This document shows positions 9,610 to 23,069 of a DNA stretch of 64,000 bases, piece after piece. The DNA is from Desmodus rotundus (Eukaryota > Chordata > Mammalia > Chiroptera > Phyllostomidae). The stretch is taken from the NCBI RefSeq assembly GCF_022682495.2, contig NW_026527274.1, positions 34,924 through 98,923 of the forward strand, written 5' to 3'. The notes below the pieces were generated by a model. The model made no database searches and was not told the origin of the DNA. It saw only the letters and a list, made by a program, of their open reading frames with translations. How positions within the stretch are numbered: the first letter of the stretch is position 1; each line of letters opens with the position of its first letter. A program made the position numbers and the translations under genes.

Positions 9610-11521
9610 AGACACCTGCCTCCCGTGATAAGAGGCCCCCTGCCTCCGTGGAGCTTGGAACTCTGGGGCCGGGCTGCGGGTCACTGGGCTAAGTGGCTGG
9701 AAAGGCGCAGACCCCTCCGTCCCGACCGCCCAACTGCGAAGGACAGGGGGGAGGCCCCCAGGAGATGGCTTTTGTCAGAGCCGCGGCTGGCCGGTTTCGG
9801 GCCAAGACGCGGGACCCGGCAGGCTCAGGGCAGGCAGCCCCACCAGAAGCCTCCCTCGGGGCAACGGGCCCCACCCCGGACATATCAGGCCTGCTTCACA
9901 GGGTCCCTGGGGTCGTGTCCCGTGGAACTGGAAGCTCTCCCCGCCACCCAGAGGTCCGATCCTTTTCCCGTGGACCACACTTGCCAGCCCGTCTCCCACC
10001 CCGCCGGAGGCAGAGTGCCGGGGAAGAACTAGGGACCTGGGGCCGGGAAGAGGGGCCGGCCATGTTTCCGGGCCAGGTGGGGGGGGGCGGCCCCGGGCAG
10101 GCTGGACCCGGGCCCAGGGACCGGGTCTCCCTGGGGGGTCTTGGGCCTGAGACCTGCCTGGGGGGCTAAGAGTCTTTCTCGGCTCAAACGGCCCCACCCT
10201 GCCCCGAGGCGGTAAACTTGCACCGAGACGCTTCTACTCTCTAAAGTCTGGGCTGAACTTTGCGAGAAGGGACCGTGTGCGATGCGACCTGGGTCCCACA
10301 GAGCTCGAACCCCCCCCTCCCCGTGAAGGGATCCGCGGCCTGTGGTCCTTGGTGTCCGCAAAAGGCATTCACCTGCGGAGAACCTGGGCCCAGGTGAGCG
10401 GGACCAGGCCCCGCGGCAGGAGCCTGGGGAGGCCACTGGAGCCATGGGGGCCAGGGCTGGGCATTTTCCCGGGTGCTCTCTCGGGTCCCAGGCGCCCTCT
10501 CTCGCCCGGGGAGTGCCCACGCCGTCCCTTGACCCCCGCAGGACGCCTGCATCCCGCCATAAGCGGCCCAACTCCTCCATGGAGCCGGGACACATGGGGC
10601 CGGGGTGCGAGCAACTGGCCTACGTGGCGGCAAACCCGCAGACCCCTCCGTCCCGTCCCCACCACTGCGAAGATCCCCCTGTTCTTCCATCCGTAAAGGG
10701 GTCCCCCTTTACGGATGGAAGAACAGGGGGGAGGCCCCCAGGAGATGGCTTTTGTCCGAGCCGCGGCTGGGTGGTTTCGGGCCAGGAGGCGGGGCCGCGC
10801 AGGCGCAAGCAGGCCCCACCCCAAGAGCATCCCTCCGGGCAACGTGCCCCCCCACCCCTTGAGATATCAGGCCAGGTTCACAGGGTCCCTGGGCCGGTGT
10901 CAGAGTTAAGGGAAGCCCTCACTGCCACCCAGAGGACCGCGCGTTTTCCCGTGGACCACACTTCCCAGCAGCTCTCCCACCCCCGCCGAGGCAGAGTGCC
11001 AGGGAAGAACTAGGGACCTGGGCCCGGGAAGAGGAGCCGGCCACGGCTCCGCGCCAGGTGGAGCGGGTCCGGGCGGGCGGGCGGGCGGGACCCTCGTCCA
11101 CGGACCGGTTCTCCCGTGGGGAGTCTGGCCCTGTGCCCCGCCTGGGAGGCTAAGAGCCTTGCTTCGCCTGCAACGCCCCCACCCTGCCACAAGGCGGCAG
11201 ACTTGGACCCAGCCGCTTCAACCCTCCAGTCTGTGCGGAACCACCCAAAAATGGAGTGTGACCGCTGCGACCTCAGTCCCCCAGAGCTCGAAGCCCCACC
11301 TCTGTGAGGGAATCGGCGGCCTCCTGTCCTCGGCGTCCGCAAAAGGCATTCACCTGCGGTGAACCTGGGCCTCGGGCGAGCAGGGCCAGGCCCCATGGTA
11401 GGAGCCCGGGGAGGCAATGGCAGTCTCTGCGGCCAGGCCTCGGGCTCTCCCCGGGGCTCTCTCGGGGCACGGGCACCCTCTCTCGCCTGGAGAGTGCCCA
11501 CGCCGTCCCTTGAGCCCCGCG
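9610..11521 (+). repeat. Satellite unit 6 (beta/Y), 1912 bp
   Basis: Beta half A, half B starts at 10541, palindrome 10675-10730. The tail is Y rather than the X that beta carried in units 2 and 4, so the simple alternation ends here. Confidence 0.95.
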
Positions 11522-13437
11522 AGACACCTGCCTCCCGTGATAAGAGGCCCCCTGCCTCCGTGGAGCTTGGAACTCTGGGGCCGGGCTGCGGGTCACTGGG
11601 CTAAGTGGCTGGAAAGGCGCAGACCCCTCCGTCCCGACCGCCCAACTGCGAAGGACAGGGGGGAGGCCCCCAGGAGATGGCTTTTGTCAGAGCCGCGGCT
11701 GGCCGGTTTCGGGCCAAGACGCGGGACCCGGCAGGCTCAGGGCAGGCAGCCCCACCAGAAGCCTCCCTCGGGGCAACGGGCCCCACCCCGGACATATCAG
11801 GCCTGCTTCACAGGGTCCCTGGGGTCGTGTCCCGTGGAACTGGAAGCTCTCCCCGCCACCCAGAGGTCCGATCCTTTTCCCGTGGACCACACTTGCCAGC
11901 CCGTCTCCCACCCCGCCGGAGGCAGAGTGCCGGGGAAGAACTAGGGACCTGGGGCCGGGAAGAGGGGCCGGCCATGTTTCCGGGCCAGGTGGGGGGGGGC
12001 GGCCCCGGGCAGGCTGGACCCGGGCCCAGGGACCGGGTCTCCCTGGGGGGTCTTGGGCCTGAGACCTGCCTGGGGGGCTAAGAGTCTTTCTCGGCTCAAA
12101 CGGCCCCACCCTGCCCCGAGGCGGTAAACTTGCACCGAGACGCTTCTACTCTCTAAAGTCTGGGCTGAACTTTGCGAGAAGGGACCGTGTGCGATGCGAC
12201 CTGGGTCCCACAGAGCTCGAACCCCCCCCTCCCCGTGAAGGGATCCGCGGCCTGTGGTCCTTGGTGTCCGCAAAAGGCATTCACCTGCGGAGAACCTGGG
12301 CCCAGGTGAGCGGGACCAGGCCCCGCGGCAGGAGCCTGGGGAGGCCACTGGAGCCATGGGGGCCAGGGCTGGGCATTTTCCCGGGTGCTCTCTCGGGTCC
12401 CAGGCGCCCTCTCTCGCCCGGGGAGTGCCCACGCCGTCCCTTGACCCCCGCAGGACGCCTGCATCCCGCCATAAGCGGCCCAACTCCTCCATGGAGCCGG
12501 GACACATGGGGCCGGGGTGCGAGCAACTGGCCTACGTGGCGGCAAACCCGCAGACCCCTCCGTCCCGTCCCCACCACTGCGAAGATCCCCCTGTTCTTCC
12601 ATCCGTAAAGGGGTCCCCCTTTACGGATGGAAGAACAGGGGGGAGGCCCCCAGGAGATGGCTTTTGTCCGAGCCGCGGCTGGGTGGTTTCGGGCCAGGAG
12701 GCGGGGCCGCGCAGGCGCAAGCAGGCTCCACCCCAAGAGCATCCCTCCGGGCAACGTGCCCCCCCACCCCTTGAGATATCAGGCCAGGTTCACAGGGTCC
12801 CTGGGCCGGTGTCAGAGTTAAGGGAAGCCCTCACTGCCACCCAGAGGACCGCGCGTTTTCCCGTGGACCACACTTCCCAGCAGCTCTCCCACCCCCGCCG
12901 AGGCAGAGTGCCAGGGAAGAACTAGGGACCTGGGGCCGGGAAGAGGAGCCGGCCACGGCTCCGCGCCAGGTGGAGCGGGTCCGGGCGGGCGGGCGGGCGG
13001 GCGGGACCCTCGTCCACGGACCGGTTCTCCCGTGGGGAGTCTGGCCCTGTGCCCCGCCTGGGAGGCTAAGAGCCTTGCTTCGCCTGCAACGCCCCCACCC
13101 TGCCACAAGGCGGCAGACTTGGACCCAGCCGCTTCAACCCTCCAGTCTGTGCGGAACCACCCAAAAATGGAGTGTGACCGCTGCGACCTCAGTCCCCCAG
13201 AGCTCGAAGCCCCACCTCTGTGAGGGAATCGGCGGCCTCCTGTCCTCGGCGTCCGCAAAAGGCATTCACCTGCGGTGAACCTGGGCCTCGGGCGAGCAGG
13301 GCCAGGCCCCATGGTAGGAGCCCGGGGAGGCAATGGCAGCCTCTGCGGCCAGGCCTCGGGCTCTCCCCGGGGCTCTCTCGGGGCACGGGCACCCTCTCTC
13401 GCCTGGAGAGTGCCCACGCCGTCCCTTGAGCCCCGCG
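11522..13437 (+). repeat. Satellite unit 7 (beta/Z, long GGGC), 1916 bp
   Basis: Beta half A; half B starts at 12453; palindrome 12587-12642. There is a private C-to-T (GCAGGCTCCACCCC) near 12727. The GGGC tract has six GGG runs, the upstream junction reads CCTGGGGCCGGG, and the tail is Z. Confidence 0.95.
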
Positions 13438-15369
13438 AGACACCTGCCTCCCGTGATAAGAGGCCCCCTGCCTCCGTGGAGCTTGGAACTCTGGGGCCGG
13501 GCTGCGGGTCACTGGGCTAAGTGGCTGGAAAGGCGCAGACCCCTCCGTCCCGACCGCCCAACTGCGAAGGACAGGGGGGAGGCCCCCAGGAGATGGCTTT
13601 TGTCAGAGCCGCGGCTGGCCGGTTTCGGGCCAAGACGCGGGACCCGGCAGGCTCAGGGCAGGCAGCCCCACCAGAAGCCTCCCTCGGGGCAACGGGCCCC
13701 ACCCCGGACATATCAGGCCTGCTTCACAGGGTCCCTGGGGTCGTGTCCCGTGGAACTGGAAGCTCTCCCCGCCACCCAGAGGTCCGATCCTTTTCCCGTG
13801 GACCACACTTGCCAGCCCGTCTCCCACCCCGCCGGAGGCAGAGTGCCGGGGAAGAACTAGGGACCTGGGGCCGGGAAGAGGGGCCGGCCACGGTTCCGGG
13901 CCAGGCGGGGGGGGGGGGGGGCGGGGGGCGGGGGGGGGGCCCGGGCAGGCCGGACCCACGCCCAGGGACCGGGTCTCGCGGGGGGGTCTTGGGCCTGAGA
14001 CCTGCCTGGGGGGCTAAGAGTCTTTCTCGGCTCAAACGGCCCCACCCTGCCCCGAGGCGGTAAACTTGCACCGAGACGCTTCTACTCTCTAAAGTCTGGG
14101 CTGAACTTTGCGAGAAGGGACCGTGTGCGATGCGACCTGGGTCCCACAGAGCTCGAACCCCCCCCTCCCCGTGAAGGGATCCGCGGCCTGTGGTCCTTGG
14201 TGTCCGCAAAAGGCATTCACCTGCGGAGAACCTGGGCCCAGGTGAGCGGGACCAGGCCCCGCGGCAGGAGCCTGGGGAGGCCACTGGAGCCATGGGGGCC
14301 AGGGCTGGGCATTTTCCCGGGTGCTCTCTCGGGTCCCAGGCGCCCTCTCTCGCCCGGGGAGTGCCCACGCCGTCCCTTGACCCCCGCAGGACGCCTGCAT
14401 CCCGCCATAAGCGGCCCAACTCCTCCATGGAGCCGGGACACATGGGGCCGGGGTGCGAGCAACTGGCCTACGTGGCGGCAAACCCGCAGACCCCTCCGTC
14501 CCGTCCCCACCACTGCGAAGATCCCCCTGTTCTTCCATCCGTAAAGGGGTCCCCCTTTACGGATGGAAGAACAGGGGGGAGGCCCCCAGGAGATGGCTTT
14601 TGTCCGAGCCGCGGCTGGGTGGTTTCGGGCCAGGAGGCGGGGCCGCGCAGGCGCAAGCAGGCCCCACCCCAAGAGCATCCCTCCGGGCAACGTGCCCCCC
14701 CACCCCTTGAGATATCAGGCCAGGTTCACAGGGTCCCTGGGCCGGTGTCAGAGTTAAGGGAAGCCCTCACTGCCACCCAGAGGACCGCGCGTTTTCCCGT
14801 GGACCACACTTCCCAGCAGCTCTCCCACCCCCGCCGAGGCAGAGTGCCAGGGAAGAACTAGGGACCTGGGCCCGGGAAGAGGAGCCGGCCACGGCTCCGC
14901 GCCAGGTGGAGCGGGTCCGGGCGGGCGGGCGGGCGGGACCCTCGTCCACGGACCGGTTCTCCCGTGGGGAGTCTGGCCCTGTGCCCCGCCTGGGAGGCTA
15001 AGAGCCTTGCTTCGCCTGCAACGCCCCCACCCTGCCACAAGGCGGCAGACTTGGACCCAGCCGCTTCAACCCTCCAGTCTGTGCGGAACCACCCAAAAAT
15101 GGAGTGTGACCGCTGCGACCTCAGTCCCCCAGAGCTCGAAGCCACACCTCTGTGAGGGAATCGGCGGCCTCCTGTCCTCGGCGTCCGCAAAAGGCATTCA
15201 ACTGCGGTGAACCTGGGCCTCGGGCGAGCAGGGCCAGGCCCCATGGTAGGAGCCCGGGGAGGCAATGGCAGCCTCTGCGGCCAGGCCTCGGGCTCTCCCC
15301 GGGGCTCTCTCGGGGCACGGGCACACTCTCTCGCCTGGAGAGTGCCCACGCCGTCCCTTGAGCCCCGCG
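13438..15369 (+). repeat. Satellite unit 8 (alpha without T/X), 1932 bp
   Basis: Alpha half A of 951 bp with G runs 15, 6 and 10 separated by single C; the T of the usual CGTGGGGC is absent. Half B starts at 14389, palindrome 14523-14578, X tail. Confidence 0.95.
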
Positions 15370-17299
15370 AGACACCTGCCTCCCGTGATAAGAGGCCCCC
15401 TGCCTCCGTGGAGCTTGGAACTCTGGGGCCGGGCTGCGGGTCACTGGGCTAAGTGGCTGGAAAGGCGCAGACCCCTCCGTCCCGACCGCCCAACTGCGAA
15501 GGACAGGGGGGAGGCCCCCAGGAGATGGCTTTTGTCAGAGCCGCGGCTGGCCGGTTTCGGGCCAAGACGCGGGACCCGGCAGGCTCAGGGCAGGCAGCCC
15601 CACCAGAAGCCTCCCTCGGGGCAACGGGCCCCACCCCGGACATATCAGGCCTGCTTCACAGGGTCCCTGGGGTCGTGTCCCGTGGAACTGGAAGCTCTCC
15701 CCGCCACCCAGAGGTCCGATCCTTTTCCCGTGGACCACACTTGCCAGCCCGTCTCCCACCCCGCCGGAGGCAGAGTGCCGGGGAAGAACTAGGGACCTGG
15801 GGCCGGGAAGAGGGGCCGGCCACGGTTCCGGGCCAGGCGGGGGGGGGGGGCGTGGGGCGGGGGGGGGGGCCCGGGCAGGCCGGACCCACGCCCAGGGACC
15901 GGGTCTCGCGGGGGGGTCTTGGGCCTGAGACCTGCCTGGGGGGCTAAGAGTCTTTCTCGGCTCAAACGGCCCCACCCTGCCCCGAGGCGGTAAACTTGCA
16001 CCGAGACGCTTCTACTCTCTAAAGTCTGGGCTGAACTTTGCGAGAAGGGACCGTGTGCGATGCGACCTGGGTCCCACAGAGCTCGAACCCCCCCCTCCCC
16101 GTGAAGGGATCCGCGGCCTGTGGTCCTTGGTGTCCGCAAAAGGCATTCACCTGCGGAGAACCTGGGCCCAGGTGAGCGGGACCAGGCCCCGCGGCAGGAG
16201 CCTGGGGAGGCCACTGGAGCCATGGGGGCCAGGGCTGGGCATTTTCCCGGGTGCTCTCTCGGGTCCCAGGCGCCCTCTCTCGCCCGGGGAGTGCCCACGC
16301 CGTCCCTTGACCCCCGCAGGACGCCTGCATCCCGCCATAAGCGGCCCAACTCCTCCATGGAGCCGGGACACATGGGGCCGGGGTGCGAGCAACTGGCCTA
16401 CGTGGCGGCAAACCCGCAGACCCCTCCGTCCCGTCCCCACCACTGCGAAGATCCCCCTGTTCTTCCATCCGTAAAGGGGTCCCCCTTTACGGATGGAAGA
16501 ACAGGGGGGAGGCCCCCAGGAGATGGCTTTTGTCCGAGCCGCGGCTGGGTGGTTTCGGGCCAGGAGGCGGGGCCGCGCAGGCGCAAGCAGGCCCCACCCC
16601 AAGAGCATCCCTCCGGGCAACGTGCCCCCCCACCCCTTGAGATATCAGGCCAGGTTCACAGGGTCCCTGGGCCGGTGTCAGAGTTAAGGGAAGCCCTCAC
16701 TGCCACCCAGAGGACCGCGCGTTTTCCCGTGGACCACACTTCCCAGCAGCTCTCCCACCCCCGCCGAGGCAGAGTGCCAGGGAAGAACTAGGGACCTGGG
16801 CCCGGGAAGAGGAGCCGGCCACGGCTCCGCGCCAGGTGGAGCGGGTCCGGGCGGGCGGGCGGGCGGGACCCTCGTCCACGGACCGGTTCTCCCGTGGGGA
16901 GTCTGGCCCTGTGCCCCGCCTGGGAGGCTAAGAGCCTTGCTTCGCCTGCAACGCCCCCACCCTGCCACAAGGCGGCAGACTTGGACCCAGCCGCTTCAAC
17001 CCTCCAGTCTGTGCGGAACCACCCAAAAATGGAGTGTGACCGCTGCGACCTCAGTCCCCCAGAGCTCGAAGCCCCACCTCTGTGAGGGAATCGGCGGCCT
17101 CCTGTCCTCGGCGTCCGCAAAAGGCATTCACCTGCGGTGAACCTGGGCCTCGGGCGAGCAGGGCCAGGCCCCATGGTAGGAGCCCGGGGAGGCAATGGCA
17201 GTCTCTGCGGCCAGGCCTCGGGCTCTCCCCGGGGCTCTCTCGGGGCACGGGCACCCTCTCTCGCCTGGAGAGTGCCCACGCCGTCCCTTGAGCCCCGCG
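15370..17299 (+). repeat. Satellite unit 9 (alpha/Y), 1930 bp
   Basis: Alpha half A with G runs 12/11 and CGTGGGGC; half B starts at 16319; palindrome 16453-16508; Y tail. It is the left neighbour of the duplicated five-unit block. Confidence 0.95.
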
Positions 17300-19227
17300 A
17301 GACACCTGCCTCCCGTGATAAGAGGCCCCCTGCCTCCGTGGAGCTTGGAACTCTGGGGCCGGGCTGCGGGTCACTGGGCTAAGTGGCTGGAAAGGCGCAG
17401 ACCCCTCCGTCCCGACCGCCCAACTGCGAAGGACAGGGGGGAGGCCCCCAGGAGATGGCTTTTGTCAGAGCCGCGGCTGGCCGGTTTCGGGACAAGACGC
17501 GGGACCCGGCAGGCTCAGGGCAGGCAGCCCCACCAGAAGCCTCCCTCGGGGCAACGGGCCCCACCCCGGACATATCAGGCCTGCTTCACAGGGTCCCTGG
17601 GGTCGTGTCCCGTGGAACTGGAAGCTCTCCCCGCCACCCAGAGGTCCGATCCTTTTCCCGTGGACCACACTTGCCAGCCCGTCTCCCACCCCGCCGGAGG
17701 CAGAGTGCCGGGGAAGAACTAGGGACCTGGGGCCGGGAAGAGGGGCCGGCCACGGTTCCGGGCCAGGCGGGGGGGGGGGGGCGGGGGGGGGGGCCCGGGC
17801 AGGCCGGACCCACGCCCAGGGACCGGGTCTCGCGGGGGGGTCTTGGGCCTGAGACCTGCCTGGGGGGCTAAGAGTCTTTCTCGGCTCAAACGGCCCCACC
17901 CTGCCCCGAGGCGGTAAACTTGCACCGAGACGCTTCTACTCTCTAAAGTCTGGGCTGAACTTTGCGAGAAGGGACCGTGTGCGATGCGACCTGGGTCCCA
18001 CAGAGCTCGAACCCCCCCCTCCCCGTGAAGGGATCCGCGGCCTGTGGTCCTTGGTGTCCGCAAAAGGCATTCACCTGCGGAGAACCTGGGCCCAGGTGAG
18101 CGGGACCAGGCCCCGCGGCAGGAGCCTGGGGAGGCCACTGGAGCCATGGGGGCCAGGGCTGGGCATTTTCCCGGGTGCTCTCTCGGGTCCCAGGCGCCCT
18201 CTCTCGCCCGGGGAGTGCCCACGCCGTCCCTTGACCCCCGCAGGACGCCTGCATCCCGCCATAAGCGGCCCAACTCCTCCATGGAGCCGGGACACATGGG
18301 GCCGGGGTGCGAGCAACTGGCCTACGTGGCGGCAAACCCGCAGACCCCTCCGTCCCGTCCCCACCACTGCGAAGATCCCCCTGTTCTTCCATCCGTAAAG
18401 GGGTCCCCCTTTACGGATGGAAGAACAGGGGGGAGGCCCCCAGGAGATGGCTTTTGTCCGAGCCGCGGCTGGGTGGTTTCGGGCCAGGAGGCGGGGCCGC
18501 GCAGGCGCAAGCAGGCCCCACCCCAAGAGCATCCCTCCGGGCAACGTGCCCCCCCACCCCTTGAGATATCAGGCCAGGTTCACAGGGTCCCTGGGCCGGT
18601 GTCAGAGTTAAGGGAAGCCCTCACTGCCACCCAGAGGACCGCGCGTTTTCCCGTGGACCACACTTCCCAGCAGCTCTCCCACCCCCGCCGAGGCAGAGTG
18701 CCAGGGAAGAACTAGGGACCTGGGGCCGGGAAGAGGAGCCGGCCACGGCTCCGCGCCAGGTGGAGCGTGTCCGGGCGGGCGGGCGGGCGGGCGGGACCCT
18801 CGTCCACGGACAGGTTCTCCCGTGGGGAGTCTGGCCCTGTGCCCCGCCTGGGAGGCTAAGAGCCTTGCTTCGCCTGCAACGCCCCCACCCTGCCACAAGG
18901 CGGCAGACTTGGACCCAGCCGCTTCAACCCTCCAGTCTGTGCGGAACCACCCAAAAATGGAGTGTGACCGCTGCGACCTCAGTCCCCCAGAGCTCGAAGC
19001 CCCACCTCTGTGAGGGAATCGGCGGCCTCCTGTCCTCGGCGTCCGCAAAAGGCATTCACCTGCGGTGAACCTGGGCCTCGGGCGAGCAGGGCCAGGCCCC
19101 ATGGTAGGAGCCCGGGGAGGCAATGGCAGCCTCTGCGGCCAGGCCTCGGGCTCTCCCCGGGGCTCTCTCGGGGCACGGGCACCCTCTCTCGCCTGGAGAG
19201 TGCCCACGCCGTCCCTTGAGCCCCGCG
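17300..19227 (+). repeat. Satellite unit 10 (short alpha/Z), 1928 bp
   Basis: Alpha half A is only 943 bp, with G13-C-G11 and no middle GGGG segment, plus GGGACAAGACGC near 17490. Half B starts at 18243 and the palindrome is 18377-18432. GCGTGTCCGGG, six GGG runs and ACGGACAGG are shared only with unit 15. Z tail. Confidence 0.95.
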
Positions 19228-21140
19228 AGACACCTGCCTCCCGTGATAAGAGGCCCCCTGCCTCCGTGGAGCTTGGAACTCTGGGGCCGGGCTGCGGGTC
19301 ACTGGGCTAAGTGGCTGGAAAGGCGCAGACCCCTCCGTCCCGACCGCCCAACTGCGAAGGACAGGGGGGAGGCCCCCAGGAGATGGCTTTTGTCAGAGCC
19401 GCGGCTGGCCGGTTTCGGGCCAAGACGCGGGACCCGGCAGGCTCAGGGCAGGCAGCCCCACCAGAAGCCTCCCTCGGGACAACGGGCCCCACCCCGGACA
19501 TATCAGGCCTGCTTCACAGGGTCCCTGGGGTCGTGTCCCGTGGAACTGGAAGCTCTCCCCGCCACCCAGAGGTCCGATCCTTTTCCCGTGGACCACACTT
19601 GCCAGCCCGTCTCCCACCCCGCCGGAGGCAGAGTGCCGGGGAAGAACTAGGGACCTGGGGCCGGGAAGAGGGGCCGGCCATGTTTCCTGGCCAGGTGGGG
19701 GGGGGGCGGCCCCGGGCAGGCTGGACCCGGGCCCAGGGACCGGGTCTCCCTGGGGGGTCTTGGGCCTGAGACCTGCCTGGGGGGCTAAGAGTCTTTCTCG
19801 GCTCAAACGGCCCCACCCTGCCCCGAGGCGGTAAACTTGCACCGAGACGCTTCTACTCTCTAAAGTCTGGGCTGAACTTTGCGAGAAGGGACCGTGTGCG
19901 ATGCGACCTGGGTCCCACAGAGCTCGAACCCCCCCCTCCCCGTGAAGGGATCCGCGGCCTGTGGTCCTTGGTGTCCGCAAAAGGCATTCACCTGCGGAGA
20001 ACCTGGGCCCAGGTGAGCGGGACCAGGCCCCGCGGCAGGAGCCTGGGGAGGCCACTGGAGCCATGGGGGCCAGGGCTGGGCATTTTCCCGGGTGCTCTCT
20101 CGGGTCCCAGGCGCCCTCTCTCGCCCGGGGAGTGCCCACGCCGTCCCTTGACCCCCGCAGGACGCCTGCATCCCGCCATAAGCGGCCCAACTCCTCCATG
20201 GAGCCGGGACACATGGGGCCGGGGTGCGAGCAACTGGCCTACGTGGCGGCAAACCCGCAGACCCCTCCGTCCCGTCCCCACCACTGCGAAGATCCCCCTG
20301 TTCTTCCATCCGTAAAGGGGTCCCCCTTTACGGATGGAAGAACAGGGGGGAGGCCCCCAGGAGATGGCTTTTGTCCGAGCCGCGGCTGGGTGGTTTCGGG
20401 CCAGGAGGCGGGGCCGCGCAGGCGCAAGCAGGTCCCACCCCAAGAGCATCCCTCCGGGCAACGTGCCCCCCCACCCCTTGAGATATCAGGCCAGGTTCAC
20501 AGGGTCCCTGGGCCGGTGTCAGAGTTAAGGGAAGCCCTCACTGCCACCCAGAGGACCGCGCGTTTTCCCGTGGACCACACTTCCCAGCAGCTCTCCCACC
20601 CCCGCCGAGGCAGAGTGCCAGGGAAGAACTAGGGACCTGGGCCCGGGAAGAGGAGCCGGCCACGGCTCCGCGCCAGGTGGAGCGGGTCCGGGCGGGCGGG
20701 CGGGCGGGACCCTCGTCCACGGACCGGTTCTCCCGTGGGGAGTCTGGCCCTGTGCCCCGCCTGGGAGGCTAAGAGCCTTGCTTCGCCTGCAACGCCCCCA
20801 CCCTGCCACAAGGCGGCAGACTTGGACCCAGCCGCTTCAACCCTCCAGTCTGTGCGGAACCACCCAAAAATGGAGTGTGACCGCTGCGACCTCAGTCCCC
20901 CAGAGCTCGAAGCCACACCTCTGTGAGGGAATCGGCGGCCTCCTGTCCTCGGCGTCCGCAAAAGGCATTCAACTGCGGTGAACCTGGGCCTCGGGCGAGC
21001 AGGGCCAGGCCCCATGGTAGGAGCCCGGGGAGGCAATGGCAGCCTCTGCGGCCAGGCCTCGGGCTCTCCCCGGGGCTCTCTCGGGGCACGGGCACACTCT
21101 CTCGCCTGGAGAGTGCCCACGCCGTCCCTTGAGCCCCGCG
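19228..21140 (+). repeat. Satellite unit 11 (beta variant/X), 1913 bp
   Basis: The beta half A carries CTCGGGACAACGGG and TTTCCTGGCCAGG, both shared only with unit 16. Half B starts at 20160; palindrome 20294-20349; X tail. A private C-to-T (GCAGGTCCC) lies near 20433. Confidence 0.95.
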
Positions 21141-23069
21141 AGACACCTGCCTCCCGTGATAAGAGGCCCCCTGCCTCCGTGGAGCTTGGAACTCTGGGGC
21201 CGGGCTGCGGGTCACTGGGCTAAGTGGCTGGAAAGGCGCAGACCCCTCCGTCCCGACCGCCCAACTGCGAAGGACAGGGGGGAGGCCCCCAGGAGATGGC
21301 TTTTGTCAGAGCCGCGGCTGGCCGGTTTCGGGCCAAGACGCGGGACCCGGCAGGCTCAGGGCAGGCAGCCCCACCAGAAGCCTCCCTCGGGGCAACGGGC
21401 CCCACCCCGGACATATCAGGCCTGCTTCACAGGGTCCCTGGGGTCGTGTCCCGTGGAACTGGAAGCTCTCCCCGCCACCCAGAGGTCCGATCCTTTTCCC
21501 GTGGACCACACTTGCCAGCCCGTCTCCCACCCCGCCGGAGGCAGAGTGCCGGGGAAGAACTAGGGACCTGGGGCCGGGAAGAGGGGCCGGCCACGGTTCC
21601 GGGCCAGGCGGGGGGGGGGGGCGGGGGGCGGGGGGGGGGCCCGGGCAGGCCGGACCCACGCCCAGGGACCGGGTCTCGCGGGGGGGTCTTGGGCCTGAGA
21701 CCTGCCTGGGGGGCTAAGAGTCTTTCTCGGCTCAAACGGCCCCACCCTGCCCCGAGGCGGTAAACTTGCACCGAGACGCTTCTACTCTCTAAAGTCTGGG
21801 CTGAACTTTGCGAGAAGGGACCGTGTGCGATGCGACCTGGGTCCCACAGAGCTCGAACCCCCCCCTCCCCGTGAAGGGATCCGCGGCCTGTGGTCCTTGG
21901 TGTCCGCAAAAGGCATTCACCTGCGGAGAACCTGGGCCCAGGTGAGCGGGACCAGGCCCCGCGGCAGGAGCCTGGGGAGGCCACTGGAGCCATGGGGGCC
22001 AGGGCTGGGCATTTTCCCGGGTGCTCTCTCGGGTCCCAGGCGCCCTCTCTCGCCCGGGGAGTGCCCACGCCGTCCCTTGACCCCCGCAGGACGCCTGCAT
22101 CCCGCCATAAGCGGCCCAACTCCTCCATGGAGCCGGGACACATGGGGCCGGGGTGCGAGCAACTGGCCTACGTGGCGGCAAACCCGCAGACCCCTCCGTC
22201 CCGTCCCCACCACTGCGAAGATCCCCCTGTTCTTCCATCCGTAAAGGGGTCCCCCTTTACGGATGGAAGAACAGGGGGGAGGCCCCCAGGAGATGGCTTT
22301 TGTCCGAGCCGCGGCTGGGTGGTTTCGGGCCAGGAGGCGGGGCCGCGCAGGCGCAAGCAGGCCCCACCCCAAGAGCATCCCTCCGGGCAACGTGCCCCCC
22401 CACCCCTTGAGATATCAGGCCAGGTTCACAGGGTCCCTGGGCCGGTGTCAGAGTTAAGGGAAGCCCTCACTGCCACCCAGAGGACCGCGCGTTTTCCCGT
22501 GGACCACACTTCCCAGCAGCTCTCCCACCCCCGCCGAGGCAGAGTGCCAGGGAAGAACTAGGGACCTGGGCCCGGGAAGAGGAGCCGGCCACGGCTCCGC
22601 GCCAGGTGGAGCGGGTCCGGGCGGGCGGGCGGGCGGGACCCTCGTCCACGGACCGGTTCTCCCGTGGGGAGTCTGGCCCTGTGCCCCGCCTGGGAGGCTA
22701 AGAGCCTTGCTTCGCCTGCAACGCCCCCACCCTGCCACAAGGCGGCAGACTTGGACCCAGCCGCTTCAACCCTCCAGTCTGTGCGGAACCACCCAAAAAT
22801 GGAGTGTGACCGCTGCGACCTCAGTCCCCCAGAGCTCGAAGCCCCACCTCTGTGAGGGAATCGGCGGCCTCCTGTCCTCGGCGTCCGCAAAAGGCATTCA
22901 CCTGCGGTGAACCTGGGCCTCGGGCGAGCAGGGCCAGGCCCCATGGTAGGAGCCCGGGGAGGCAATGGCAGTCTCTGCGGCCAGGCCTCGGGCTCTCCCC
23001 GGGGCTCTCTCGGGGCACGGGCACCCTCTCTCGCCTGGAGAGTGCCCACGCCGTCCCTTGAGCCCCGCG
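21141..23069 (+). repeat. Satellite unit 12 (alpha without T/Y), 1929 bp
   Basis: Alpha half A with G runs 12, 6 and 10 separated by single C. Half B starts at 22089; palindrome 22223-22278; five GGG runs; Y tail. Confidence 0.95.
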